Part shown: positions 27,422 through 34,443 of the stretch, one piece after another
Position numbering within the stretch: position 1 is the first letter of the stretch
Layout: every line of letters begins with the position of its first letter
The notes under the pieces: generated by a model
Told to the model about the DNA's origin: nothing
Databases searched by the model: none
The model's input: the letters and a program-made list of their open reading frames with translations, nothing else
Program-made: the position numbers and the translations under genes
Source: Pararhodonellum marinum
GTDB taxonomy: Bacteria; Bacteroidota; Bacteroidia; Cytophagales; Cyclobacteriaceae
Length of the DNA stretch: 64,000 bases
Assembly (NCBI RefSeq): GCF_015354735.1
Contig: NZ_JACEFJ010000006.1
Location: 205,566 to 269,565 of the forward strand
Direction: 5' to 3'

Positions 27422-28180
27422 TTACACATTTTTGGGAAGGATAGGGGTCGAAACATCCATTAATCGAGTCATCGTCAGCCCTTTATCCTCTGTTAATACC
27501 GGAATGGCGTCCGCTGGGCAACATTTATGGATCTGATTCAACCATAGAGCGGGTTTTTCAGCAGTCTTTTCCAGAATTGATGCAAATCGGACTACCGCGC
27601 TACTACATGAAATAGGTTGTCCACTGTAATTGGCAACACCACCACCATAGGCACCAAAACCCTTTTTTTCATAATAAGACCTAAAATAAAACTTTGGACT
27701 GACTTGACAGCCTTCACTTAATCCAACCACTGGAAAGGTATACCTTGCATGAATTAGGGGGTTTCGGAAAGGGTCGGAATTCCCGGCAGAAATCACAATG
27801 GCTACCCCCATGCGATACGCATGTTCATAAGCTTTCCTTAGCGGATAGCTGATGGAATCATAACAGGTGCCTTCGAGTGCCATGGCAATTACTTTATACC
27901 CTGCCTCCACCCCTATTTGGATCAAGCTTGCGAGCTGCAGTTGGTATTCTTTTGGCTCACCAAATGTTGGGAAAAAAGGCAAAAGGCCAACCTCTAAATG
28001 CGGATTCACCTGCCAAATGATTTCCAAAAGGTAGTCGGCATGGCTTCGAAATTGGCTTACCCCGAGTTGCTCCTCATCAAAATCCAGCTCCGATTGCTTT
28101 ACAAGCAACCGGAGTCTGGAATCCTGCCGATAAGGTAACCCATCAATAAGGGCCAAGGATCCTTTGGATAAGCTACTCAT
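27422..28180 (-). CDS. Compact subtilisin-like (S8-fold) protein without signal peptide
   Basis: The 252-residue protein aligns by eye to the subtilase core: a strand ending in Asp13 (LALIDGLPY, cf. DTG), His47 in RSHADYLLEII (cf. GHGTHVAGII), the strand KVIAMALEG (cf. VINMSLGG), the oxyanion Asn134 in VAIVISAGNSD, and a Ser at about 193 in QPISCSSAVVRF in the place of GTSMAAP. Motifs are diverged but the full Asp-His-Asn-Ser set is present in order, so it may be an active or a pseudo-protease. There is no signal peptide or prodomain, so a cytoplasmic site is likely. A TTG at 28216 opens the frame 12 codons earlier; the ATG at 28180 is preferred. It lies 26 bases after the stop of the His-rich gene and 27 before the kinase. 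Confidence 0.65.
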   Translation of the reverse strand: MSSLSKGSLALIDGLPYRQDSRLRLLVKQSELDFDEEQLGVSQFRSHADYLLEIIWQVNPHLEVGLLPFFPTFGEPKEYQLQLASLIQIGVEAGYKVIAMALEGTCYDSISYPLRKAYEHAYRMGVAIVISAGNSDPFRNPLIHARYTFPVVGLSEGCQVSPKFYFRSYYEKKGFGAYGGGVANYSGQPISCSSAVVRFASILEKTAEKPALWLNQIHKCCPADAIPVLTEDKGLTMTRLMDVSTPILPKNV

Positions 28181-28206
28181 CTTTATCAATGGATTTCCTG
28201 TCTGGA

Positions 28207-28860
28207 TTAGGGGCAATCAAAGAAATTAAAGTCCATCTTTTGGTTGACCGAACCGGAACCGGCATTGAGGTTGGTGTCGTACAAGGCCTTTACGGTACAT
28301 CCGCGGTGAATGGCATAGAGCACACACGCCCCAAAAGTGGCCAATCCGGCAACTCCTATGATGGTGACACAAATGGCGATGGTCATCCCTAAGCTGACTG
28401 CTTCATTGGGCACTACCCTTAATCCTCTGCGGATCGGATCGATGATGTTAAAAACGCTCAATGCATGCAGTCCCTGTAACCTTAAAGTAAAAGGCATTTT
28501 TTGATTCAGGCAGTTGATGGCATCGTTGTACCAATTCTGTTGCCCAAAGACGATGACCGGATTGGAAGGTGGGACGGGAACGTTGATTTTCTCGCCAAAG
28601 ACCCTTAAAGTATAACGGCACCTGCTGAAAGGACCATTGGTCCACATGACCCTGATTTCTCTGTTGCCGGTGGCATTGGCAGCGGGGGCGCTGACCACAT
28701 GGAAAGTTGCCGCACCTGTATGCCCTGTGGCCTGTGTGATGGTATGGTGGGTATACCTGTGTCCGGCTGGAATGGTGAATTTGTGTACATCATTGCCTGC
28801 GCCACTGTGATGCGTTCCTGCATTTCCGTGGCTTTTGGTACTTGTGAAGATGGTAACCAT
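28207..28860 (-). CDS. His-rich protein with a C-terminal hydrophobic segment, unknown family
   Basis: I do not recognise this 217-residue protein. Residues 1-55 are unusually rich in His, Thr and Gly (for example GHRYTHHTITQATGHTGAA); residues ~55-130 look like a beta sandwich (REIRVMWTNGPFSRCRYTLRVFGE, PVIVFGQQNWYND); residues ~150-185 are a Gly/Ala-rich hydrophobic stretch (AVSLGMTIAICVTIIGVAGL, then ATFGACVLYAIHRG); the tail ends in NFFDCP. No signal peptide is seen. It is the first gene of the unit with the subtilisin-like protein and the two-component pair. Substrate or membrane anchor of the protease is a possible role (inference). Confidence 0.6.
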   Translation of the reverse strand: MVTIFTSTKSHGNAGTHHSGAGNDVHKFTIPAGHRYTHHTITQATGHTGAATFHVVSAPAANATGNREIRVMWTNGPFSRCRYTLRVFGEKINVPVPPSNPVIVFGQQNWYNDAINCLNQKMPFTLRLQGLHALSVFNIIDPIRRGLRVVPNEAVSLGMTIAICVTIIGVAGLATFGACVLYAIHRGCTVKALYDTNLNAGSGSVNQKMDFNFFDCP

Positions 28861-29174
28861 GTTTTTGTTTGTTTAAGGTTAAATAATTGATATAAAGGTA
28901 GATGGTCCTCTGTCTGCATCCATCAGGGCATACCCTCAAGAAAAAAAATCAGGGATTACCCTGATTAGACAATAAAAGTATGGGTCAGGTGGGGTTGAGA
29001 TATTTGTTGATATGAATCGATAATTTAGAACAGGAAGATCGGTAGAAGTTTCTTGATTTTTTCTTACCCATCGTTGCCAAATCCAAAGTTTCCTTCTACA
29101 TTTGCATTCCGTAAGACGGGAAGGCATTGTAGAATGTCTATCTACCGGCTTAGAATTATTTGTCCTATCGATTT
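28861..29174. other. Intergenic region before tRNA-Ser
   Basis: This holds the promoter region of the minus-strand four-gene unit, including a TACCTTTA near-match to the -7 consensus on the minus strand. A hairpin with a T run on the minus strand lies at 28941-28966. The right half carries the promoter of the tRNA on the plus strand. No coding frame convinces. Confidence 0.5.
28941..28966 (-). terminator. Hairpin plus T run, minus strand
   Basis: Stem AATCAGGG / CCCTGATT (28947-28954, 28959-28966) with a 4-base loop is followed on the minus strand by eight T. No recognised minus-strand gene lies upstream of it (28967-29174), so it either ends a small RNA or insulates the downstream unit. Confidence 0.6.
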
Positions 29175-29259
29175 AGAGGAGTGGCAGAGTGGTCGATCGC
29201 GGCGGTCTTGAAAACCGTTGTACCGTGAGGTACCGGGGGTTCGAATCCCTCCTCCTCTG
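29175..29259 (+). tRNA. tRNA-Ser(UGA)
   Basis: All arms can be drawn: acceptor AGAGGAG / CTCCTCT with a G discriminator, anticodon loop CTTGAAA (anticodon TGA) on a GCGGT / ACCGT stem, a long variable arm GTACC-GTGA-GGTAC as in class II tRNAs, and a T arm with the TTCGAAT loop. The encoded 3' end is GC then T, so CCA is added after transcription. It reads UCA serine codons and is followed at once by a terminator. Confidence 0.97.
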
Positions 29260-29264
29260 CTTTT

Positions 29265-29294
29265 AATAGCCCGACAGAGTCGGGCTATTTTTTG
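29265..29294 (+). terminator. Terminator of tRNA-Ser
   Basis: Perfect 11-bp stem AATAGCCCGAC / GTCGGGCTATT (29265-29275, 29279-29289) with a 3-base loop and a T run directly after. Confidence 0.9.
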
Positions 29295-29315
29295 TTATAG
29301 CAATTATATTTCCGT

Positions 29316-29558
29316 ATGTACTTTGCATATATTCTTAAAAGCTTAAAGGACTCAGGATTTTATTACGGACATTCTAATAACCTTGAAAAAAGGCTGATCG
29401 AACACAATAAGGGAAAAGTCCGATCCACAAAATCCCGAACCCCATTTATCCTGTACTATTCAGAAAAATTCCCTACCAAATCCGAAGCATATAAGAGGGA
29501 AATGTTCTTTAAGTCAATTGAGGGATACAAATTTCTCAAAGAAAAAGGAATAATCTGA
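29316..29558 (+). CDS. GIY-YIG nuclease family protein
   Basis: This 80-residue protein is a single GIY-YIG domain of the UPF0213-like group: FAYILKS (first strand), FYYGHSNNLEKRLIEHN (second strand and the Arg helix), and a C-terminal EAYKREMFFKSIEGYKFLKEKG. The catalytic Glu is not certain in this short type. Family members act on DNA, some in mobile or homing contexts, many without known role. It lies between the functional tRNA-Ser and a broken copy of the same tRNA, which suggests that the gene and the tRNA copy are linked in origin. Confidence 0.9.
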   Translation: MYFAYILKSLKDSGFYYGHSNNLEKRLIEHNKGKVRSTKSRTPFILYYSEKFPTKSEAYKREMFFKSIEGYKFLKEKGII

Positions 29559-29598
29559 AACCCGAAATTATTTTACCAGGTCGATCGTGGCGGTCTTG

Positions 29599-29620
29599 CC
29601 CCGAAGGGATCCCTTTGGGA
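29599..29620. repeat. 22-nt palindromic insert 1 (in anticodon of the tRNA copy)
   Basis: The insert has the core palindrome AAGGGATCCCTT with CCC and GGG outside it. It shares 15 of 22 positions with the insert at 29653-29674, in the same orientation, with a common core GGAYCCCTWTGGG. Confidence 0.75.
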
Positions 29621-29652
29621 AAAACCGTTGTACCGTGAGGTACCGGGGGTTC

Positions 29653-29674
29653 TCCAAAATGGACCCCTATGGGG
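29653..29674. repeat. 22-nt palindromic insert 2 (in T loop of the tRNA copy)
   Basis: It contains TCCA-AAA-TGGA and CCCC-TAT-GGGG inverted repeats, has the same length as insert 1 and is clearly related to it. Both appear to be copies of one very small palindromic element. Confidence 0.75.
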
Positions 29675-29690
29675 GAATCCCTCCTCCTCT

Positions 29691-29775
29691 TTCTTTTTTG
29701 AGCCGTCGGGGCTCCCCGCGGCCTGGCCCCTCACTAAAACAGTCCACCGGATTGTTTCTTGATCCTCGGTCCTCT
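29691..29775. repeat. 85-nt insert flanked by an 8-nt direct repeat
   Basis: CCTCCTCT occurs at 29683-29690 and again at 29776-29783, after which the sequence continues as in the functional tRNA flank (TGCTTTTA). The 85 bases between hold two inverted repeats, GGGG-CT-CCCC and AAACAGTCC-ACC-GGATTGTTT. The flanking 8-nt repeat looks like a target-site duplication of a small non-coding element. Confidence 0.65.
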
Positions 29776-29807
29776 CCTCCTCTGCTTTTAGTCAATCAAA
29801 TATTTCG

Positions 29808-29845
29808 AAATGCCCCAAATTTTAGCGTTTGGGGCATTTTTAATT
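29808..29845 (+). terminator. Terminator downstream of the tRNA copy
   Basis: Perfect 12-bp stem AAATGCCCCAAA / TTTGGGGCATTT (29808-29819, 29828-29839) followed by a T-rich tail. It would have ended the second tRNA-Ser before that copy was broken. Confidence 0.85.
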
Positions 29846-30303
29846 TTGAAACTTTTCGGATACCATCTTTTTCGGGTTTAAATGGTGGGGAAAACTCCTC
29901 TTCATGGATTGATGGGGAAAAATTGCTGCCTCAATTAACCTTCTATGAACATACTCGATACCAGTTCGCTTCAATAACCTTACCTTTTATACCTACGCAA
30001 TGGGAGATTTTCTCAAGCTCACAGCTTAAAAAACTCCCAACTAAGCAATAAAAAGGAAAATTAAACCGGCAGACCAACACTTCGGGAACAGGAAGACAAA
30101 GAAGTGAATGAAGCACAGGGTTCAATAACAGGAGTCCAAATTTTAAGAACCACCCAAAACAAATCAAGTATAGCATCAAATTAATCAATAGGTATTAACC
30201 TGCCGGGAGTGAAGTTGGATCAGGCAGTACAGTACAGAATACACTTAAATAGTTTATTAAATATCTTCCCCCAATTGATTTATGGTTCTTCAACATTCAA
30301 AGC
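29846..30303. other. Intergenic region before the sulfatase gene
   Basis: No convincing frame, RNA gene or repeat was seen. A frame of 154 codons covering 29587-30051 is produced by the repeat and tRNA debris and continues into this region without protein-like features. The promoter of the sulfatase operon should lie at its right end, but no exact TAnnTTTG was found. Confidence 0.4.
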
Positions 30304-31758
30304 ATGAAAGTCCACCGCATGAAACCCAAATTCTTATTTTTAATTTGGTTTGCCATTAACTCGATGCAGCTTTTCGCCCAGCAGCCCAATATATTGTTTA
30401 TTTCAGTAGATGATTTGAATGATTATGTCAATGTCATGGATGGACCGATAAGGGCCTTCACGCCAAACATTGATCGACTAGCTAGTCAAGGCACTTTGTT
30501 TACCAATGCCCATAGTCAGGCCCCAATTTGTGGCCCCTCAAGGGCGAGTATTATGACTGGCCTGTATCCTTCCTCCACAGGCAACTATTTCCAGGTGGAA
30601 GATGATCATATAAGCAAAGCGAACGGGCTAAGCCAAAAAGCCATATTTATGTCTCAATATTTTGGACAACATGGCTACAAAACCATGGCTATCGGAAAAG
30701 TTTTTCACAATGGAGACAGGGCAAATACTTTTGGGGAGTACGGTGGTGGATATGACTGGTTTGGCCCTTTTCCGAAAGAAAGGTTCAATTACGACCCCTC
30801 AAAAATTGAGGGCAAGATCGGTGGTACGCAAACGGACTGGGGCGCATTTCCGGAGTTTGACAGCCTCATGCCGGATTACAAGTATGCACAATGGGCAGTC
30901 CAAAAATTGCAAGAATCACATGAAGACCCTTTTTTTCTGGCTGTTGGCTTTATTCGCCCACATGTGCCTTGGCATGTACCACAAAAATGGTTTGACATGT
31001 TTCCGCTAGAAAGCATCCAAACTCCTCCTTTTAAAAGCAATGACTTTGACGATATTCCGGCATTTTCCAGAAGGGTAAACAATGCCCCCATGATGCCCAC
31101 TACAGAGGAGCTAATTAAAAACGGGCAATGGAAGGAGGTCATTCAGGCTTATCTTGCTTGTGTTGCTTTTGTAGACGCACAGATTGGCAAAGTGTTGACA
31201 GCATTGGAAGAATCGCCTTATGCAGAAAATACGATCGTGGTCTTATGGTCAGATCATGGTCACCATTTAGGGGAAAAAAACCGGGTTTCAAAACAGTCTC
31301 TTTGGGAACGGGATTCCAGAACGCTGCTGCTATTTAAGGACATAAAAGGTGATGGAGGCAAAGTTTCCCACAAACCTGTTCAACTAATGGATATTTATCC
31401 CACCCTTTTGGAATTAAGCGGTCTACCAGCTTACGAACTGGCAGAAGGAAATTCACTTGCCAACTTAATTCATCACCCTGATATGGATTGGCCCCACGTG
31501 GCTCTTACCATCTATGGCATAGGAAATGTCGCCATAAGAAGTGATCAATACAGGCTGATTCAATACGAAGATGGATCTCAGGAATTGTATGATTTAATTG
31601 AGGATCCTTATGAATGGACAAACCTCGCCAATAGCCAAAAACACGCGGGAATCATTTTGGAATTGCAAAAAGCAATCCCCAAAAAATGGGCTGAAAACTC
31701 CGATTACAGTAAACACAGATTCAATGAATATTTCATTGAAAGGTACGGGTCAAAATGA
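30304..31758 (+). CDS. Secreted sulfatase, iduronate-2-sulfatase-like
   Basis: The 484-residue protein has a signal peptide (FLFLIWFAINSMQLFAQ) and the type I sulfatase core: metal-binding NILFISVDDLNDY, the C-x-P-S-R activation site as ICGPSRASIMTGL with Cys76 for conversion to formylglycine, YKTMAIGKVFH, and the later LWSDHGHHLGEKN. The overall pattern resembles iduronate-2-sulfatase-like bacterial enzymes that remove sulfate from polysaccharides; the true substrate is unknown. An anaerobic-type or FGE maturase is not in this window. The GH28 fusion gene follows by 13 bases, so both probably act on the same sulfated or pectic glycan. Confidence 0.92.
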   Translation: MKVHRMKPKFLFLIWFAINSMQLFAQQPNILFISVDDLNDYVNVMDGPIRAFTPNIDRLASQGTLFTNAHSQAPICGPSRASIMTGLYPSSTGNYFQVEDDHISKANGLSQKAIFMSQYFGQHGYKTMAIGKVFHNGDRANTFGEYGGGYDWFGPFPKERFNYDPSKIEGKIGGTQTDWGAFPEFDSLMPDYKYAQWAVQKLQESHEDPFFLAVGFIRPHVPWHVPQKWFDMFPLESIQTPPFKSNDFDDIPAFSRRVNNAPMMPTTEELIKNGQWKEVIQAYLACVAFVDAQIGKVLTALEESPYAENTIVVLWSDHGHHLGEKNRVSKQSLWERDSRTLLLFKDIKGDGGKVSHKPVQLMDIYPTLLELSGLPAYELAEGNSLANLIHHPDMDWPHVALTIYGIGNVAIRSDQYRLIQYEDGSQELYDLIEDPYEWTNLANSQKHAGIILELQKAIPKKWAENSDYSKHRFNEYFIERYGSK

Positions 31759-31771
31759 CAATCATTAGAAA

Positions 31772-34414
31772 ATGACAAGAATCAAATCCTTTCCCCACCC
31801 TAAGCCATGGGTCTTTCTTAAATTCATCAGCTTTTCCGTTTTGATCCTTTGCTTCTTGAACTGTTCGAGGTTGGATCAAAACCATGAATTACCCACTGAT
31901 AAAATTGACATCTTGGTGGATACGGATCTGGGTGGAGATCCCGATGACATTCAGTCCCTGTTCCGTCTCCTTCATTATTCTGATTACCTCCAAGTAAAAG
32001 GAATCGTATCGACACCGGACGTGGACAACCCCAATCATCCCTGGGATACCATCCCAAATGTGGAAGTGATCAAAGAATGGATAAAACGGATTGACCTGGA
32101 TTATTTGCGAAATCTTGGCTATTCCGAGCTCATGAGTGAGGCAGAAGCATTGGAAGTGGTACGGGCAGGAGTATGGGGTGCAAGACAGCCCGGACCGGGA
32201 CAGCAAACGGAAGGAACCGATTACATCATCGATTTGGCAAGGCAATACAGTCCTGAGAATCCCCTCTGGATATTGGTATGGGGAGCCATGACCAGTACTG
32301 CCCAGGCCCTGCATGATGCACCTGATATAGCACCTAACATCCGGATTTATTTTATAGGAACGTCAAACACGCTCACGGATACCTTGAGCCGAAATTTTGT
32401 GTATGATTTTATGCGGGACCAATACCCGGACTTGTGGTGGATAGAAAGCGGAGTATTGCCCAAATGGAAACATGAAACATTGCGTGGGGTATTCCTCGGA
32501 GGACATCAGGAAGGAGAGTGGAACAACCTTGCTTTTATCGATCATAACATCCGGAATCATGGCAGCAACCGGAACGGGTATTTTGACCAAAAAAGTGGAG
32601 ATGCCTTTCCCAAGGCCACATCACCAAGAGGATCCTTAAAAGAAGGTGATTCTCCTTCTTTTTTGTACCTACTCTCTCCCCTCATTGCCGGAATCGGCGA
32701 TATAGACGACCCCACACAGGAAAGTTGGGGAGGCCAATACAGGCATTACGATCCAGAGAATTACCAAAATTATTATGTTGACCTAGATAGGCCCATGGAA
32801 GAATGTATCGCTACCATCAACAAATGGAGACTTCAATTCCTGTCCCATTGGAAAATGCGGTGGGACCGATACGACCGGCACCGGGACGGTACAGAAGTTT
32901 TTGAAAAGGCAAATGAGTTTAAGGTTACGGATGAGGGAGAAGAAGTTTCTGTCCTTAAAATTTTCAACCTTCCGGACAGTGTGGAATCCATACCGGTCTG
33001 TTTTGCCCGGATCAAAGATCAAGGTAAGCGTAAAATCATCATCGAAACCCCAAAAACCATCTCCAAATATTCAATTTCTCCCAAACGACTGGACATCAAA
33101 GGAGAAGTAAATGGAAAGCAGTTGACTATTGAGATTCCTGCAAACACCAAGATAGCGGTTTATATCGATAACTATCCTGAACTTTATCTGTTCCCTCAGA
33201 AAGATAGACAGGAAATAGAAAAAACTGTTCCCGTCGACCTTCCTTACTACAATGTACTTGACCATGGTATTGAACCCAATTCCAAAGCCCTGCAGACCCA
33301 AAAAATCCAATACCTGATCGATTCGGTTTCACAGCAAAAAGGAGGTGTGATTTTTTTCCCTTCAGGACTGTATCACACTGCCACCGTTTTTATGAGGAGC
33401 AATACCTATCTCTTTTTGGACCAAAATGCGGTAATCTCTGGAAGTCTCGATCCCGATGACTATCCTGAAGAAGAATTGGCGATGCAACCCGGATGGCCGC
33501 GCAGTGTAAGCCCAGACACCAATGGGTCTTTGATTTACTTTCGGGATGTGGAAAATTCCGGCATTCTTGGCGCTGGAATGATTACCGCTCATGGGGCTAC
33601 TTACAGACGCATGCATTTGCCCAAATATCGATGGCTGAATATGATCCGCAGCATCAATTCACGTAACTTACATTTCAAAGATTTTCATCTTATCGATGCA
33701 ATAGGCTGGAATACCCACATCATCAGAAGCGATAGTGTCTATTTTTCCGATGTCAAAATTCTCAATGAAATTCCACCCATAGGATGGAATCCAGCCCAAC
33801 CCAATGGTTTCTGGAACAACACCGATGGCATCAATCCCGATGCTTCCACGAATGTTTTTGTGGACAATTGCTTTATCCATGCAGGGGATGACTGCATTAC
33901 GCTGAAAATCACCAACACCAAGACCGGGGAGCAGGATGATGTACGCAATATCCATGTGAGCAACAGCATGTTCCAATCCTCCACAGGTGCGCTGAAAGTA
34001 GGCACTGAAACACTTGGAGACTATATCGAAGATGTTTATTTCAAGAACATCGATATTTTGGATATGCGTTCGGGATATCCCTTAAAAATAACACCCCACG
34101 ATCGGAGCACCATCCGCAAGGTGGTTTTCGAAGATATCTATCTCGAACAGACCAAAGGCCATTTTCTTGAAGCCCGAATAATTGGACCACGAACAAAGGA
34201 ACAGGATTACCAACCTGTAATCGATGGCATTTATCTTACCAACATTCATTTGTTCAATAAAGAAGTTACCGCCTACATACATGGGTTTTCTCCAAAGGAC
34301 AAGGTGAAAAACATCCACTTTAAAAATCTCAGGATCGAAGGAAAAAGAATTCAAAAAATCGATTCAGCGATTTTCATTCTAAATAAAAATGTGGAGGGGA
34401 TAAAAATTCAATAG
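31772..34414 (+). CDS. Lipoprotein fusing a DUF1593 nucleoside-hydrolase-like domain to a GH28-type beta-helix
   Basis: The 880-residue protein starts with a lipoprotein signal ending at Cys31 (FLNC). Residues ~45-330 form a DUF1593-type nucleoside-hydrolase-like domain: KIDILVDTDLGGDPDDIQSL, GIVSTPDVDN, ILVWGAMTSTAQAL and FLYLLSPLIAGIGD. A beta-sandwich linker (~370-475) leads to a GH28/pectate-lyase-like helix (~480-870) with VLDHGIEPNSKALQTQKIQY, NTDGINPDA (~683) and AGDDCITLK (~706), the catalytic Asp motifs of polygalacturonases; the GHG motif is replaced by STGALKVGTET, as in non-classical GH28. The fusion is unusual. It probably releases uronic-acid-containing oligosaccharides at the cell surface, but the DUF1593 activity is not established. 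Confidence 0.85.
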   Translation: MTRIKSFPHPKPWVFLKFISFSVLILCFLNCSRLDQNHELPTDKIDILVDTDLGGDPDDIQSLFRLLHYSDYLQVKGIVSTPDVDNPNHPWDTIPNVEVIKEWIKRIDLDYLRNLGYSELMSEAEALEVVRAGVWGARQPGPGQQTEGTDYIIDLARQYSPENPLWILVWGAMTSTAQALHDAPDIAPNIRIYFIGTSNTLTDTLSRNFVYDFMRDQYPDLWWIESGVLPKWKHETLRGVFLGGHQEGEWNNLAFIDHNIRNHGSNRNGYFDQKSGDAFPKATSPRGSLKEGDSPSFLYLLSPLIAGIGDIDDPTQESWGGQYRHYDPENYQNYYVDLDRPMEECIATINKWRLQFLSHWKMRWDRYDRHRDGTEVFEKANEFKVTDEGEEVSVLKIFNLPDSVESIPVCFARIKDQGKRKIIIETPKTISKYSISPKRLDIKGEVNGKQLTIEIPANTKIAVYIDNYPELYLFPQKDRQEIEKTVPVDLPYYNVLDHGIEPNSKALQTQKIQYLIDSVSQQKGGVIFFPSGLYHTATVFMRSNTYLFLDQNAVISGSLDPDDYPEEELAMQPGWPRSVSPDTNGSLIYFRDVENSGILGAGMITAHGATYRRMHLPKYRWLNMIRSINSRNLHFKDFHLIDAIGWNTHIIRSDSVYFSDVKILNEIPPIGWNPAQPNGFWNNTDGINPDASTNVFVDNCFIHAGDDCITLKITNTKTGEQDDVRNIHVSNSMFQSSTGALKVGTETLGDYIEDVYFKNIDILDMRSGYPLKITPHDRSTIRKVVFEDIYLEQTKGHFLEARIIGPRTKEQDYQPVIDGIYLTNIHLFNKEVTAYIHGFSPKDKVKNIHFKNLRIEGKRIQKIDSAIFILNKNVEGIKIQ

Positions 34415-34443
34415 AAACCTCATAAGCTTGGATAGTGTACCCT

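Larger units (their letters stand above)
29579..29690 (+). pseudogene. Broken second copy of tRNA-Ser with two insertions
   Basis: From the D loop to the end of the acceptor stem this repeats the tRNA-Ser at 29175-29259 (matching 29191-29258) with only one base change (GATCGC to GATCGT). It lacks the first 16 bases. A 22-base insert (29599-29620) splits the anticodon triplet and a second 22-base insert (29653-29674) splits the T loop between TTC and GAAT. Outside the inserts the match is otherwise exact, so the copy is recent or kept by gene conversion. It cannot fold as a normal tRNA. Confidence 0.85.

Noticed and set aside
28936..29127. Minus-strand frame of 63 codons
   Set aside because: It crosses a terminator-like hairpin and has no protein-like pattern.
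29587..30051. Plus-strand frame of 154 codons (MAVLPRRDPFGKN...)
   Set aside because: It runs through the broken tRNA copy, the palindromic inserts and a terminator; not a protein gene.
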